Source of the DNA: Nonomuraea polychroma
GTDB taxonomy: Bacteria > Actinomycetota > Actinomycetes > Streptosporangiales > Streptosporangiaceae
Reading direction: 5' to 3'
Assembly (NCBI RefSeq): GCF_004011505.1
Contig: NZ_SAUN01000001.1
Coordinates: 6,971,501-7,035,500 of the forward strand
Length of the DNA stretch: 64,000 bases
The notes below the pieces were generated by a model that worked only from the letters and a program-made list of their open reading frames with translations, had not been told where the DNA came from and did not search any database. The position numbers and the translations under genes are program-made. This document shows positions 30,814 to 39,933 of this stretch, piece after piece. Within the stretch, counting starts at the first letter, position 1. Each line of letters starts with the position of its first letter.

Positions 30814-33021
30814 TCAGAGCAGCAGCTGGTCGATGGTGATCGGCAAGGAGCGGATGCGCCGCCCCGTGGCGTGGTGGACGGCGTTGGCGATGGCCGCCGC
30901 CAGGCCGACCAGGCCGACCTCACCGACTCCCTTGGTGCCGACCGGGGTCGCCCGGTCGGGGCCGCCCACAAAGATCACGTCCATGTCCGGGACGTCGGCG
31001 TTCACAGGGATGAGGTAGTCGCCGAAGGTGGCGTTGGCGATGCGGCCGGTCTCCCGGTCGGTGGCCGTGTCCTCGAACATGGCCTGGCTGATGCCGCCGA
31101 CCGTGCCGCCGGTGATCTGGCTGGTGGCCGTCTTCTCGTTGAGTATCCTGCCGCCGTCGATCGCCGAGACCACCCGCGCCACCCGCAACAGCCCCAGGTC
31201 GGGATCGATCCGCACCTCGACGAACTTGGCCCCGAACGCACCCGCGATCGCCATCCCCAGCTCCTCGGACTGCGGCGGGATGCTCCTGCCGTCGGCGCTC
31301 AGCCCCTCCAGACCATGGCGGGCCAGAATGTCGGTGTACGCCTCGCCCTGGTCAGGCGCGCCGATACGGTGGATGCAGCCCTCGCTCACCGTGACGTCGC
31401 CGAGCCCGGCCCCGCGCAGCGGCGAGTCGGCGTCGTCGCCGACCAGATCGAGAAACTCCCGCAGCAGGCGCCGGCAGGCGGCGTGGACGGCGTTGCCGAG
31501 CGCGCCGGTGAGACCGGACCCGCCGGCCTGCGGCGAGTACGGCATGTCGGAATCGCCCAGGTCGAACCGCACCCGCGAGGTGGGAAGGCCCAGAAGTTCG
31601 GCCACCAGCTGCGTCATCACCGTGTAGGTCCCGGTCCCGATGTCAGTGGCCGCGCTGCGCACGAACGCCGACCCGTCGCGGTGCAGCGAGGCGCGGGCCT
31701 GGCAGGGCACCTGATAGGCGGGATAGGAGACCGCGGCCAGGCCGTAGCCGACCAGCCGGCGCCCCTCGCGCATCGAGCCCGGCTCCGGCGAGCGCCGCGA
31801 CCAGCCGAACCGCTCGGCGCCTTGCCGGTAGCACTCCCGCAGCGCGTTGCTCGACCAGGGCAGGCCGGACAGCGGGTCCACCTCGGCGAAGTTCCGAAGC
31901 CGCAACTCCAGCGGGTCCATGCCGAGCTTATGGGCGAGCTCGTCGATGGCCGACTCCAAGGCGAAGTTGCCCTGCCCCTCCGCGGGGGCCCGCATGGATC
32001 CGGGGCAGGGGATGTTCAGCCGTACCTGCCGGTCTCGGGTCCGCACGTTCGGGCAGGCGTAGGAGACGGCCGCGCACAGCGAGACCGGCTCGTAGTCATC
32101 GTCCTCCATCGCCACCGACGAGACGCCATCGGCGTCGATCGCGACCAACTCGCCATCCCTCGTGGCGCCGATCTTGAAGCGCATGACGCTGTTCGGGCGA
32201 TGGCCCACCGAGGTGAACATCTCCGGCCGGGTGAGCACCAGCTTCACCGGCCGCCCCAGCTCACGCGCCGCCAGCACGGTCAAGATGACGTGCGGCCACA
32301 TACGCAGCCCAGCACCGAAACCACCGCCCACGTACGGGGCCAGCACTCGGATGCCGCTCTCGGGCACCTTGAAGATCTGCGCCAGCGAGGTGCGCACGTT
32401 GTGCGGCCACTGGGTGGAGTCGTGCACCGTGACTGAGTCACCGTGCCAGAGGGCGATCGTGGACATCAGCCCGAGCGGATTGTTGGTGTTGTCCGGCGTG
32501 GTGTAGGTGCCCTCCACCACGACGTCGGCCGCGGCGAACCCGGCATCCAAATCACCACGATCGGTGTCCAGGCTCCACGGATCGGTGAGAACCTCTGCTC
32601 GCGGGTCGTCGAGGTCGAGCAGGGCCTTGGCCGTCTCGTACTCCACCCGCACCAGCGAGGCGGCGTGCCTGGCCTGCTCCGCGGTGTCGGCCACCACGAT
32701 GGCCACGTGCTGCCCGTAGTGCAGGATGCGGTCGTCCTGGAGCGGAGCCGGCGGGGACGGCCCCAGCAGCGTCATCGGCCCGCGCTCCAGCCGCGGCGCG
32801 GTCAGATGGGTGATGACGGTCAGCACGCCCGGCGCGGCCTGCGCCTGCGAGGTGTCGATGGCGCTGATCCGCCCGGCGGCGATGGTGGCGCGCACCAGAG
32901 CGGCGTGCACCATGCCGGGATAGCCGAAGTCGTTGGGGTAGTGTGCGCTGCCCGTCACCTTCAGCGGGGCGTCCACCCGGTCCAGGCCCGCACCGATCAG
33001 CGGGAGGCTGTCTGCGGTCAT
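30814..33021 (-). CDS. Molybdopterin-binding subunit of a PaoABC-like aldehyde/xanthine oxidoreductase
   Basis: The 735-residue large subunit binds the molybdenum cofactor and carries the active site. It has PLKVTGSAHYPNDF near the start, the GGGFGAGLRMWPH cofactor loop, GSMRAPAEGQG and the C-terminal catalytic glutamate in GTKGVGEVGLVG. The length matches PaoC/YagR rather than the larger eukaryotic type. The ATG overlaps the stop of the FAD subunit (ATGA). The substrate class (aromatic aldehydes or purine-like heterocycles) is inferred. No XdhC/PaoD-type maturation chaperone is nearby. Confidence 0.93.
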   Translation of the reverse strand: MTADSLPLIGAGLDRVDAPLKVTGSAHYPNDFGYPGMVHAALVRATIAAGRISAIDTSQAQAAPGVLTVITHLTAPRLERGPMTLLGPSPPAPLQDDRILHYGQHVAIVVADTAEQARHAASLVRVEYETAKALLDLDDPRAEVLTDPWSLDTDRGDLDAGFAAADVVVEGTYTTPDNTNNPLGLMSTIALWHGDSVTVHDSTQWPHNVRTSLAQIFKVPESGIRVLAPYVGGGFGAGLRMWPHVILTVLAARELGRPVKLVLTRPEMFTSVGHRPNSVMRFKIGATRDGELVAIDADGVSSVAMEDDDYEPVSLCAAVSYACPNVRTRDRQVRLNIPCPGSMRAPAEGQGNFALESAIDELAHKLGMDPLELRLRNFAEVDPLSGLPWSSNALRECYRQGAERFGWSRRSPEPGSMREGRRLVGYGLAAVSYPAYQVPCQARASLHRDGSAFVRSAATDIGTGTYTVMTQLVAELLGLPTSRVRFDLGDSDMPYSPQAGGSGLTGALGNAVHAACRRLLREFLDLVGDDADSPLRGAGLGDVTVSEGCIHRIGAPDQGEAYTDILARHGLEGLSADGRSIPPQSEELGMAIAGAFGAKFVEVRIDPDLGLLRVARVVSAIDGGRILNEKTATSQITGGTVGGISQAMFEDTATDRETGRIANATFGDYLIPVNADVPDMDVIFVGGPDRATPVGTKGVGEVGLVGLAAAIANAVHHATGRRIRSLPITIDQLLL

Positions 33022-34007
33022 GCTTGTACTCCTGCGATGGTCTCCAGCGTGCGGACGAGGGTCCGCTTGGCCAACTCCACCTTGAACGCCGTGCCGGGCA
33101 GCGTTCTGGCGCCCTCCAGGGCGGCGTCGGCGGCGGCGCGGAACGTCTCACGGCCGGCCGGTGCTTCGCGCAGGACGTCCTCGGCGTCCCAGGCCCGCCA
33201 CGGGATGGTGCCGACGCCGCCCAGCGCCACCCGAGCCTCCCTGATGAGACCGTCCTCCATCACCAGCGCTGCGCCGGCCGAGGTCAGCGCGAACTCGTAG
33301 GAGACGCGGTCGCGCACCTTCAGGTAGTGAGACCTGGCCCCCGCCGGCAGCAGAGGCACCTCAACCGCGGTGATCAGCTCGCCGTGGCGCAGCACGTTCT
33401 CGATCTGCGGGGTGTCGCCCGGCGGAAGGTGGAACTGGGTCAGCGGGACGCTGCGCGGGCCGTCCAGTCCCTGGACATGGACCACGGCGTCCAGCGCGGC
33501 CAGCGGGACCGCGACGTCGGAGGCGTGCAGGGCGATGCAGTGGTCGCTGGTGCCCAAGATGGCGTGCATGCGGGCGAACCCGGTGATCGCGGCGCATCCC
33601 GACCCAGGATTCCGCTTGTTGCACGCCTCGACCGTAGGGTCGCGGAAGTAGCGGCACCGGGCCCGCTGGAGCAGGTTGCCGCCGATGGTGGCCAGGTTGC
33701 GCAACTGGGTGGAGGCACCGAGCAGGAGCGCCTCCCTGACGAAAGGCAGCCGCTCGATCACAACGGGATCGGCGGCCAGTTCCTCCATCGTGGCGAGCGC
33801 GCCGACGCGGATGGCCGAGCCGGTGTGCGTGATACCGCCCAGCGGCAGCCGGGTGATGTCGACCAGCCGGCCGGGACCGAGCACGCCGTCCTTCATCAGG
33901 TCGACCTGCGTGGTGCCGCCCGCCAGGTAGGAGGTGTCCGGGTCGGCGCTGACCATGGTCACGGCCTGACCCACGTCGGCCGCCCTGACGTATTCGAACG
34001 GACGCAT
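33018..34007 (-). CDS. FAD-binding subunit of a PaoABC-like molybdenum hydroxylase
   Basis: The 329-residue subunit passes electrons from the iron-sulfur subunit to FAD. It has the FAD motifs YLAGGTTQVDLMKDGV and the loop GASTQLRNLATIGGNLLQRA, followed by a CRYFRDPTVEAC and NKRNPGSGC insert. This cysteine-rich insert is the extra [4Fe-4S] site known in PaoB. The ATG at 34007 is 3 nt after the stop of the 2Fe-2S subunit gene. Overlap with the large-subunit gene supports a single operon. Confidence 0.93.
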   Translation of the reverse strand: MRPFEYVRAADVGQAVTMVSADPDTSYLAGGTTQVDLMKDGVLGPGRLVDITRLPLGGITHTGSAIRVGALATMEELAADPVVIERLPFVREALLLGASTQLRNLATIGGNLLQRARCRYFRDPTVEACNKRNPGSGCAAITGFARMHAILGTSDHCIALHASDVAVPLAALDAVVHVQGLDGPRSVPLTQFHLPPGDTPQIENVLRHGELITAVEVPLLPAGARSHYLKVRDRVSYEFALTSAGAALVMEDGLIREARVALGGVGTIPWRAWDAEDVLREAPAGRETFRAAADAALEGARTLPGTAFKVELAKRTLVRTLETIAGVQA

Positions 34008-34010
34008 CCT

Positions 34011-34529
34011 TCAGCCCCCCGCCGCCACGTCACGGATCGCCGCGCGAATATTCGGATAGGCCCCGCAGCGGCACAGATTGCCGCTCATGAACTCACAGAT
34101 GTCCTCCTCGGAACCGGCCCGGCCCTCGGCCAGCAGCGACACCGCCGACATGACCTGCCCCGGAGTGCAGTAGCCGCACTGGAACGCGTCGTGCCGGGCG
34201 AAGGCCGCCTGCATCGGATGGGGCGTGTCTCCCTCCGAGAGTCCCTCGACAGTGGTGACCTCGCGGTCCTCGCACTGGGCCGCGAGCATCAGGCACGACA
34301 CCACCCGCTTGCCATCGACCAGCACCGTGCAAGCGCCACAGGCACCCTGATCGCAACCCTTCTTCGCCCCCGTCAGCCCCAGATGGTCGCGCAGGGCGTC
34401 CAGCAAGGTGACACGGGCATCGAGCCGCAGTCTGTGAGAGGCGCCGTTGACATGGAGGGTGACCTCCGCCTGTGGCACCGTGAGCGATTCCTCGTCGTAC
34501 GGATGTGTCGCGCTTTGCGCTGCCTTCAT
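34011..34529 (-). CDS. 2Fe-2S subunit of a PaoABC-like molybdenum hydroxylase
   Basis: The 172-residue subunit contains both clusters: the plant-type site GCDQGACGACTVLVDGKRV with the following SCL, and the C-terminal helical site QCGYCTPGQ plus GNLCRCGAYPNI. There is no Tat signal in front of the ferredoxin domain, unlike E. coli PaoA, so the enzyme is probably cytoplasmic. It is the first gene of the three-gene operon. Confidence 0.94.
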   Translation of the reverse strand: MKAAQSATHPYDEESLTVPQAEVTLHVNGASHRLRLDARVTLLDALRDHLGLTGAKKGCDQGACGACTVLVDGKRVVSCLMLAAQCEDREVTTVEGLSEGDTPHPMQAAFARHDAFQCGYCTPGQVMSAVSLLAEGRAGSEEDICEFMSGNLCRCGAYPNIRAAIRDVAAGG

Positions 34530-35115
34530 GGGGCCTCGATTCCCTACTAAGAGCGCTTCGACCGCTGGACGTTCTGACGTGCGATGGAACTGCGGCCGCC
34601 GTCGTGCGCTGTGGCCGGCGGCCGGCTGTCGCCTCGCGATAGGCGGTTTTGATCGGACTGTGAGCGGAACCGTGTCAGAGTGCGAGTCTGCTGCGGCGCG
34701 CGCTCACCGGCATCCGTGGTTTCCCTAGTCCGAGTCCCCAGTCAGGACCACGTCGTGTGCCGGCAGGTCGGCGCAGGCACCCATGAAGACGCACTCCGTC
34801 GCCAGGTCCAACTCCCCGTCCCGCTGAAGGACGGGCGCTTCGTGATGGTCGTTGACATGCAGGGCCAGGCAGGTATCGGACATCTGAGTCTCCAGCCGCC
34901 AAGGACGAAACAGGCGTCATCTCCGGCGAAACCATGCAGAAGCTGGACTAAGAGGCCCTTACGCTACCCGGCATCAACACCAGAGTCAGTCAAGTCCTGT
35001 CGCATGGACGGTCAAGAGTCTGTGCCGGCGCAACGACTGACGTCCGGAAATTGTCCGTGCCCTCCGCCATGATGGCCCCGCTCATGTCCGCGCACGTGAT
35101 CTCGAAGGAGCTGTC
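34530..35115. other. Gap between the molybdenum hydroxylase operon and the ankyrin gene
   Basis: Apart from the STAS fragment I see no gene in these 586 bases. A plus-strand stretch at about 34900-34953 reads AKDETGVISGETMQKLD and stops, and may be another remnant, but I cannot place it. The bases just before 35116 carry GAAGGAG for the next gene. Confidence 0.5.
34725..34883 (-). pseudogene. N-terminal STAS-domain fragment (anti-sigma factor antagonist type)
   Basis: A 52-codon frame with GGAG 7 nt before its ATG reads HHEAPVLQRDGELDLATEC and ACADLPAHDVVLTGDSD, then stops. This resembles the first half of anti-sigma antagonist STAS domains (VL-x-L-x-GELDLAT ... ALAD-x-PAHDVVVDL). The phosphorylatable Ser segment and the second half are missing. 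It may still be translated, but it should not fold as a STAS domain. Confidence 0.5.
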
Positions 35116-36072
35116 ATGACCGCCAATGAAACCGCCGGATGGTCCGATTTAGGGTGGCATTCCTGGGAGGACCTCGCTCTTGTCCGCGCCAGGCTCGATG
35201 CGGGCGCCGATCCGAACCATGGGCCATATGCCTTCGAGCGGCCGCTGCACACCGCGGCGGAGCACGGCTCGGCGGAGGTGGTCGCCGAGCTGGCCGGCCG
35301 GGTCGATGACGTCGACGCGGAGTGCGAGGGCCGCACCGCGCTCTGGGAGGCGGTCTTCAACGACCGGCCGGAGAACGCCCGTGCCCTCGTCGCCGCCGGC
35401 GCCGACCCGTGGCGGCCCATGATGGGCGGCTGGTCGCCCGGGCGGCTCAGCCTGGCGGGGCCCACGCCCGGCCTGTTCTTCCCGTTCCCGCCGGGTCATG
35501 CCGGCCTGACCGAGGCCGAGACCGCCGCCGTGGCGGAGGCCGACCGCCTGAGCGGCGCGCTGGGCGGCATCGAGGGGGACGGTTTCAGCCTGGCGTGCGT
35601 CCGCGGCATCACCGCCGCCGAGGCGGCCGCGCGTTTGGCCGGCGAACCCGCCGACGAGGAAGAGCTGGAAGAGATCGACCCGTTCGACGATGAGGCCATG
35701 CAGTTCATCGGCCTCACCGACGTGCCCGGCGGCTGCGTCGTCAGCCAGCAATGGGGCTACATGGCCTCGACTCCCGGCGTCATGAAGGCACTGTCGGCAG
35801 GCACGGTCGCCTACGGCATGTACGCCAACCCCAAGAGCGGCAACCAGGGCTGCGTCTACCGCGACGGCGAGGACGTGGCCTGGGACACCCACCCGGGCGG
35901 CGGCGACGTGTCCTCCGACGACTCGGCCGAGGAGATCCTGCTCAAATACCTGTACGTCGGCCACGCCGAGGCCTACTGCTTCGCCGGCGCGGGACTGCGC
36001 CCGACCGACGCCCGGGCGATCACCGATCCCGACACGCACGTGCGGCTGCCCGACGGGGACTACCGGCACTGA
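35116..36072 (+). CDS. Ankyrin-repeat protein with a DUF6461 C-terminal domain
   Basis: The 318-residue protein has two or three ankyrin repeats (about residues 18-100: LVRARLDAGADPNHGPYAFE, then RPLHTAAEHGSAEVVAELAG and ENARALVAAGADP). The rest resembles DUF6461 proteins: FSLACVRGITAAEAAARL, VVSQQWGYMASTPGVMKALS and a HPGGGDVSSDDSA stretch. No signal peptide. GAAGGAG gives a good start. DUF6461 is common in actinomycetes and has no known activity; the ankyrin part suggests protein binding. Confidence 0.8.
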   Translation: MTANETAGWSDLGWHSWEDLALVRARLDAGADPNHGPYAFERPLHTAAEHGSAEVVAELAGRVDDVDAECEGRTALWEAVFNDRPENARALVAAGADPWRPMMGGWSPGRLSLAGPTPGLFFPFPPGHAGLTEAETAAVAEADRLSGALGGIEGDGFSLACVRGITAAEAAARLAGEPADEEELEEIDPFDDEAMQFIGLTDVPGGCVVSQQWGYMASTPGVMKALSAGTVAYGMYANPKSGNQGCVYRDGEDVAWDTHPGGGDVSSDDSAEEILLKYLYVGHAEAYCFAGAGLRPTDARAITDPDTHVRLPDGDYRH

Positions 36073-36171
36073 CCAGCGGCTGCCGCGTTCTCGGAATCCG
36101 GATGGCGGCGTGACAAGGCGGCCGTCGCCGAGCGCGGACGCTCCGCCGCTGGTGCTACACCCTGTGGCCTG

Positions 36172-36209
36172 GGCGGGCCACGATCCGGACTCCTGAACCG
36201 TGGCCCGCC
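36172..36209. terminator. Convergent hairpin between the ankyrin gene and the GH5 gene
   Basis: An 11-bp perfect stem (GGCGGGCCACG paired with CGTGGCCCGCC) with a 16-nt loop lies between the two stop codons and may end both transcripts. Confidence 0.65.
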
Positions 36210-36230
36210 GGAGACGGGAAGCCCGCTCGA

Positions 36231-38291
36231 TCAGCTCGTGGTGCCGGTGACCGCGGTTCCCGACTTGGTGACGAAGTAGGTCACGGTCGCGCCGCTCCAG
36301 AAGTGGAGGGTGAGCGTGACCTGTGAGCCGTCATTGACTTCGGCGAAGAAGGCCGGTCTCAGCGTGATGGTGTTGGCGCTGTAGTTGGGCGCGAACGTGA
36401 CGTCGAACTCCTTGAAGGACGTCCAGGTGTGGGGCCCGGCGTTGGAGCCGTCGGCGTACTTTGCCTCCATGGTGGCGAGCTGGTCACCCTTGAAGGTGGT
36501 CGGGATGGCGAAGGAGCTCGTCGTTCCGCTCGCGTTCTGCACTGTCGGCGTGTCGTAGGTGATGATGTCGATCCGCCACGGGACGCCCTGGGAGAACCGA
36601 GCCGACAGCGTCGCGTTGACGCCATAGGCCCGAGAACCCGTCAGGCGGGTGAGCGCGGATGCCGTGAACGTGAGCTGGTCGCCGGAGACGGTGTAGTCGG
36701 TACCGCGCACCAGGTCTGTGCTTCCGTGGCGGATGCCCACGAACGAGGTGCCGTTCAGGTTCAGCGTGAGCGTCTTGCTCGTGATGGCGGTCGACCTCGC
36801 GTTGTACACCTGATCCGACGAAGCCGTACCCGAGCGCGTCGTCCAGCTGGACTTGATCTGCGCGAACAGCTCGGGATCGGACCACTGGAACGAGGTCCGG
36901 TTGAAGTGCTGGCCGTTGTCCCACAGCATGGTGGTGATCTGCTTGGTACGTGCGTAGTAGCCGAGGAACTCGAAGAACTTCAGTTTCTCGCCCTGCTGGA
37001 TCGTGCCGGTGTGCCGGTCGAAGCCCAGCAGGCCGTACTCACCGATGATCACGGGGATACCGCGCGCCGTGAAGGCGTTGTGCACCCGGTCGAAGGCGCC
37101 GGTCAGGTCCTGCTGAACGGTGGCGTCGAAGCGGGTGCCGCCGGCGACGTTGACGCTGAACGGCCAGTACCCGTAGAAGTGCACCGTCGCGATCAGGTTG
37201 GGGTCGTTCATCGCGTTGAACGTGCTGACCAGCTCGTCGACTCTGGCCTGGTCGGCCGACGTGTGCAGGGTCGGCATGACGAGCAACCGAGTCGCGTTGT
37301 TGCCGCCCGACTGGCGCACGATAGTGCGGAAGGACGTGTTGAGCTCATTGAGCAGCGTCGCGTTCTGGGCGTCTCCGGAACTGCCGGTGAACGTCGGCTC
37401 GTTGACGCTCTCGAACAACAGCTTGGGAGAGGAGCTCCGGAACGTGCTCGCGATCTGGGTCCAGATCGCGTTGTACCGAGCCAGGACGTTCGTCCGGTCG
37501 CCCGGCATGTTCTGGATCCACTGCCACGAATCGTGATGGATATTGATCATCACGTAGAAGCCCTCGGCGAGAGCCCAGTCGACGACCTCTTTCACCCGGT
37601 TCATGTACGTCGCGTCGATGGTGTAGCTGGGCGCTCCACCCTGGTGCTGACCCCAGGTCACCGGGATCCGGATGCTGTTGAAGCCCTGTGCCCTGACGTT
37701 GTGGAGCAGCGCCTGCGTGATCCGCGGGTTGCCCCACGAGGTCTCGTCCGCGCCGGTCGCGTCGAGGGAGTTGCCCAGGTTCCAGCCAGGCTGCATCGCG
37801 GCCACGACAGCCTGTGCGTTGCCGGGCGTCGACGTCGGAGTCGTCGTGGGCGTAGGAGTCGGGGTGGGCGTCGGGGTACCGCCGGTGCCGCCGCAGGCCA
37901 CGCCGTTGACGGTGAAAGCGGCGGGGTTGGTGTTGGTGCCGCTGTAGCTGCCGTTGAAGCCGATGGTGACGCTGGCCCCCGTTCCCAGGCTCTGGGCGTA
38001 CGACGGCGCGGTCACGGTCACGGTCTGGCCGGATTGCGTCCAGGTCCCGCCCCAGCCCTGGGTGACCTGCTGATTGCCGGGCCAGGTGTAGCGCAGCGTC
38101 CACGGGCTGACCGGGTCGCCGAGGTTTTTGATCGTGATGTTGGCGCCGAACCCGCTGCCGTTGTCCCAGGCCTTGGCGTAGGTCACGGAACAGGCGACCA
38201 CCGCGTGGGCAGCGGGCGAGGCGACGGCCACGCCGATCGCCGCCAGAAGCGCGGCCACTGCGGACAGAGCCCACAAACGTAATGTCTTCAC
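36231..38291 (-). CDS. Secreted multi-modular GH5 endoglucanase (CBM2-GH5-CBM_X2-CBM46)
   Basis: The 686-residue product begins with a signal peptide (cleavage near PAAHA). CBM2 follows (about residues 35-135, VACSVTYAKAWDNGSGFGAN), then a Thr-Pro linker and a GH5 domain starting MQPGWNLGNSLDATG. The acid/base Glu298 is in SVNEPTF and the nucleophile Glu418 in IIGEYGLLG. An immunoglobulin-like CBM_X2 (VRGTDYTVSGDQLTFTASAL) and a C-terminal CBM46-like module complete it, the layout of GH5_4 tandem-domain glucanases. The GTG at 38291 has GGAGG 7 nt upstream. Targets are beta-glucan, cellulose or xyloglucan. Confidence 0.9.
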   Translation of the reverse strand: MKTLRLWALSAVAALLAAIGVAVASPAAHAVVACSVTYAKAWDNGSGFGANITIKNLGDPVSPWTLRYTWPGNQQVTQGWGGTWTQSGQTVTVTAPSYAQSLGTGASVTIGFNGSYSGTNTNPAAFTVNGVACGGTGGTPTPTPTPTPTTTPTSTPGNAQAVVAAMQPGWNLGNSLDATGADETSWGNPRITQALLHNVRAQGFNSIRIPVTWGQHQGGAPSYTIDATYMNRVKEVVDWALAEGFYVMINIHHDSWQWIQNMPGDRTNVLARYNAIWTQIASTFRSSSPKLLFESVNEPTFTGSSGDAQNATLLNELNTSFRTIVRQSGGNNATRLLVMPTLHTSADQARVDELVSTFNAMNDPNLIATVHFYGYWPFSVNVAGGTRFDATVQQDLTGAFDRVHNAFTARGIPVIIGEYGLLGFDRHTGTIQQGEKLKFFEFLGYYARTKQITTMLWDNGQHFNRTSFQWSDPELFAQIKSSWTTRSGTASSDQVYNARSTAITSKTLTLNLNGTSFVGIRHGSTDLVRGTDYTVSGDQLTFTASALTRLTGSRAYGVNATLSARFSQGVPWRIDIITYDTPTVQNASGTTSSFAIPTTFKGDQLATMEAKYADGSNAGPHTWTSFKEFDVTFAPNYSANTITLRPAFFAEVNDGSQVTLTLHFWSGATVTYFVTKSGTAVTGTTS

Positions 38292-38320
38292 CTTCAAGCC
38301 TCCGTGGAAGGAGCGCCCTA

Positions 38321-38385
38321 TGGGAGCGCAGTGATCCATGTTTGGCCGGTTTCCGGTGCGTGTACAGAAAGCGTGAAAGTTTCAC
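38321..38385 (-). promoter_or_regulatory. Candidate operators upstream of the GH5 glucanase gene
   Basis: Bases 38321-38329 (TGGGAGCGC) match the left half and centre of the actinomycete cellulase operator TGGGAGCGCTCCCA, but the right half is lost. Further upstream at 38373-38385 is a perfect GTGAAA-G-TTTCAC palindrome. Either could bind a LacI/CebR-type repressor; the second is the better palindrome. Confidence 0.4.
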
Positions 38386-38568
38386 TGCGCAGATGAGGCG
38401 GCAGGGGCCACTGTCCTCCCGCAGTCGCGTAGCGTGCTGCTCGGCGCAGCCGCCGGCACGGGCGCGCTCGCGTGAGGCGCCGCTCCCTTGGCGCCGCGCG
38501 CGGAAGCGGCCTGCGCACGTGCCACCGCTCGCGATGCGGCGGTGGCACGCCACGGATGCATCAGCGGG

Positions 38569-39933
38569 TCACGCCACCTGGCAGGGGGCTCCGTTGAGGG
38601 TGAAGGAGGCGGGTTCGGTCGTGTTGCCGGTGTGGGTGGCCTGGAAGCCGACGGTGGTGGAGCCGCCTGGCGCGAGGTTGCCGTTCCAGCCGGCGTTGGT
38701 CGCGGTGACCTGACCGCTGGTCGGCGCGTACGACGCGCTCCAGCCGTTGGTGATGGTCTGCCCGCCGGGCAGGGTGAAGACCAGCCGCCAGCCGTTGATC
38801 GTCGAGCTGCCGGTGTTCGTGACCGTGATGTTGGTCGTGAAGCCGGTGTTCCAGGTGTTCATCACGTACGCCACCCGGCACGAGCCCGATGACGTGGGCG
38901 TGCTCGTCGGAGTGGTCGAGGTCACCGTCGGGGTGGCGCCACCGCTGTAGATGGTGGCCTCCTTTGCCGTGGCCTTGATGCCGTTGGCGCCGTTGAAGAT
39001 CCGCTGGCCCCAGGTGGTGAGCTGGTTGGGGTCGAAGCCGGCCGCCATGTCCAGGATCGGATCGGTGTTGCCGCTCCAGGACCAGCCGAGGTAGCCGAGG
39101 CCGCGCGACACCGCCTCGGACAGCAGCGTTTCGTGATCCACCTCGTTGGCGCCGAACCGCCAGCCGAACTCGCCGATGACCAGCGGCCACCCGTTGTCCC
39201 GGAACCGGTTGAGGTAGTCGGTGATCGCCGCGGCGCTGTTGAACACGGCGTACATGTGGATGGACAGCACGGTGTTGCGCTTGCTGTCCGCGTTCAGGAT
39301 CGTCTGGGCGTTGTCGCGCATGACGTACTGCCAGTCCTGGCCCCAGTTCGGCGCGTCGACCATGAGCAGGTGCTCGAAGCCGTTGCTGCGCATCTTCTGG
39401 ATGGCGGCGGTGGTCGCGCTGGTCCACTGGGCGGCGTTGTTGTTGCCGATCGGCTCGTTGCCGATGTTGATGACGACGTGGTTCTCCTGGCCGACCAGCG
39501 CGCTCTTCTGGCTGATCCAGTAGTCGGCCGCCTCGTCGAGCGAGGCGGCCGCGCCCTCCTCGCCGTATCCGGTGGTGTCGTGCACCTCCAGGACGCAGAT
39601 CAGCCGGTTCTGCTTGCACAGGGAGATCACATTGGCGACGTCGGTGGACGGCCCCCAGCGCTTGCCGCTGCCCAGGACCACGCGCACGGTGTTGGCCCCG
39701 AGCGCCTTGATGTCGGCGAACGACTTGGTCTGGCTCGTGAACCAGACGTGTGGATGGTTGACCCCGCGCATGACGAACTTCTGGCCGTTGGCCTCGACGA
39801 TGTCCGTGCCGCTGACGTGGAGCCCCACGGCCGCATGTGCGGGCGGGATGCCGGTGAACATGACGGCGCCCACCGCTACGGCTAAGGCGACGAGCGCCGC
39901 ACCGACTGCGGCAAGCCACGGCATGGATCTCAT
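38569..39933 (-). CDS. Secreted GH5 beta-mannanase with C-terminal CBM2
   Basis: The 454-residue product has a signal/anchor segment (MRSMPWLAAVGAALVALAVA, cleavage near AHAAVG). A GH5 domain of the bacterial mannanase type follows: LHVSGTDIVEANGQKFVMRG and VNHPHVWF at its start, acid/base Glu160 in GNEPIGN and nucleophile Glu255 in VIGEFGWRF. A short Thr/Ser/Pro linker leads to CBM2 (CRVAYVMNTWNTGFTTNI). The ATG at 39933 has GAGGAG upstream. It should cut beta-1,4-mannan or glucomannan and bind cellulose surfaces. Confidence 0.92.
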   Translation of the reverse strand: MRSMPWLAAVGAALVALAVAVGAVMFTGIPPAHAAVGLHVSGTDIVEANGQKFVMRGVNHPHVWFTSQTKSFADIKALGANTVRVVLGSGKRWGPSTDVANVISLCKQNRLICVLEVHDTTGYGEEGAAASLDEAADYWISQKSALVGQENHVVINIGNEPIGNNNAAQWTSATTAAIQKMRSNGFEHLLMVDAPNWGQDWQYVMRDNAQTILNADSKRNTVLSIHMYAVFNSAAAITDYLNRFRDNGWPLVIGEFGWRFGANEVDHETLLSEAVSRGLGYLGWSWSGNTDPILDMAAGFDPNQLTTWGQRIFNGANGIKATAKEATIYSGGATPTVTSTTPTSTPTSSGSCRVAYVMNTWNTGFTTNITVTNTGSSTINGWRLVFTLPGGQTITNGWSASYAPTSGQVTATNAGWNGNLAPGGSTTVGFQATHTGNTTEPASFTLNGAPCQVA

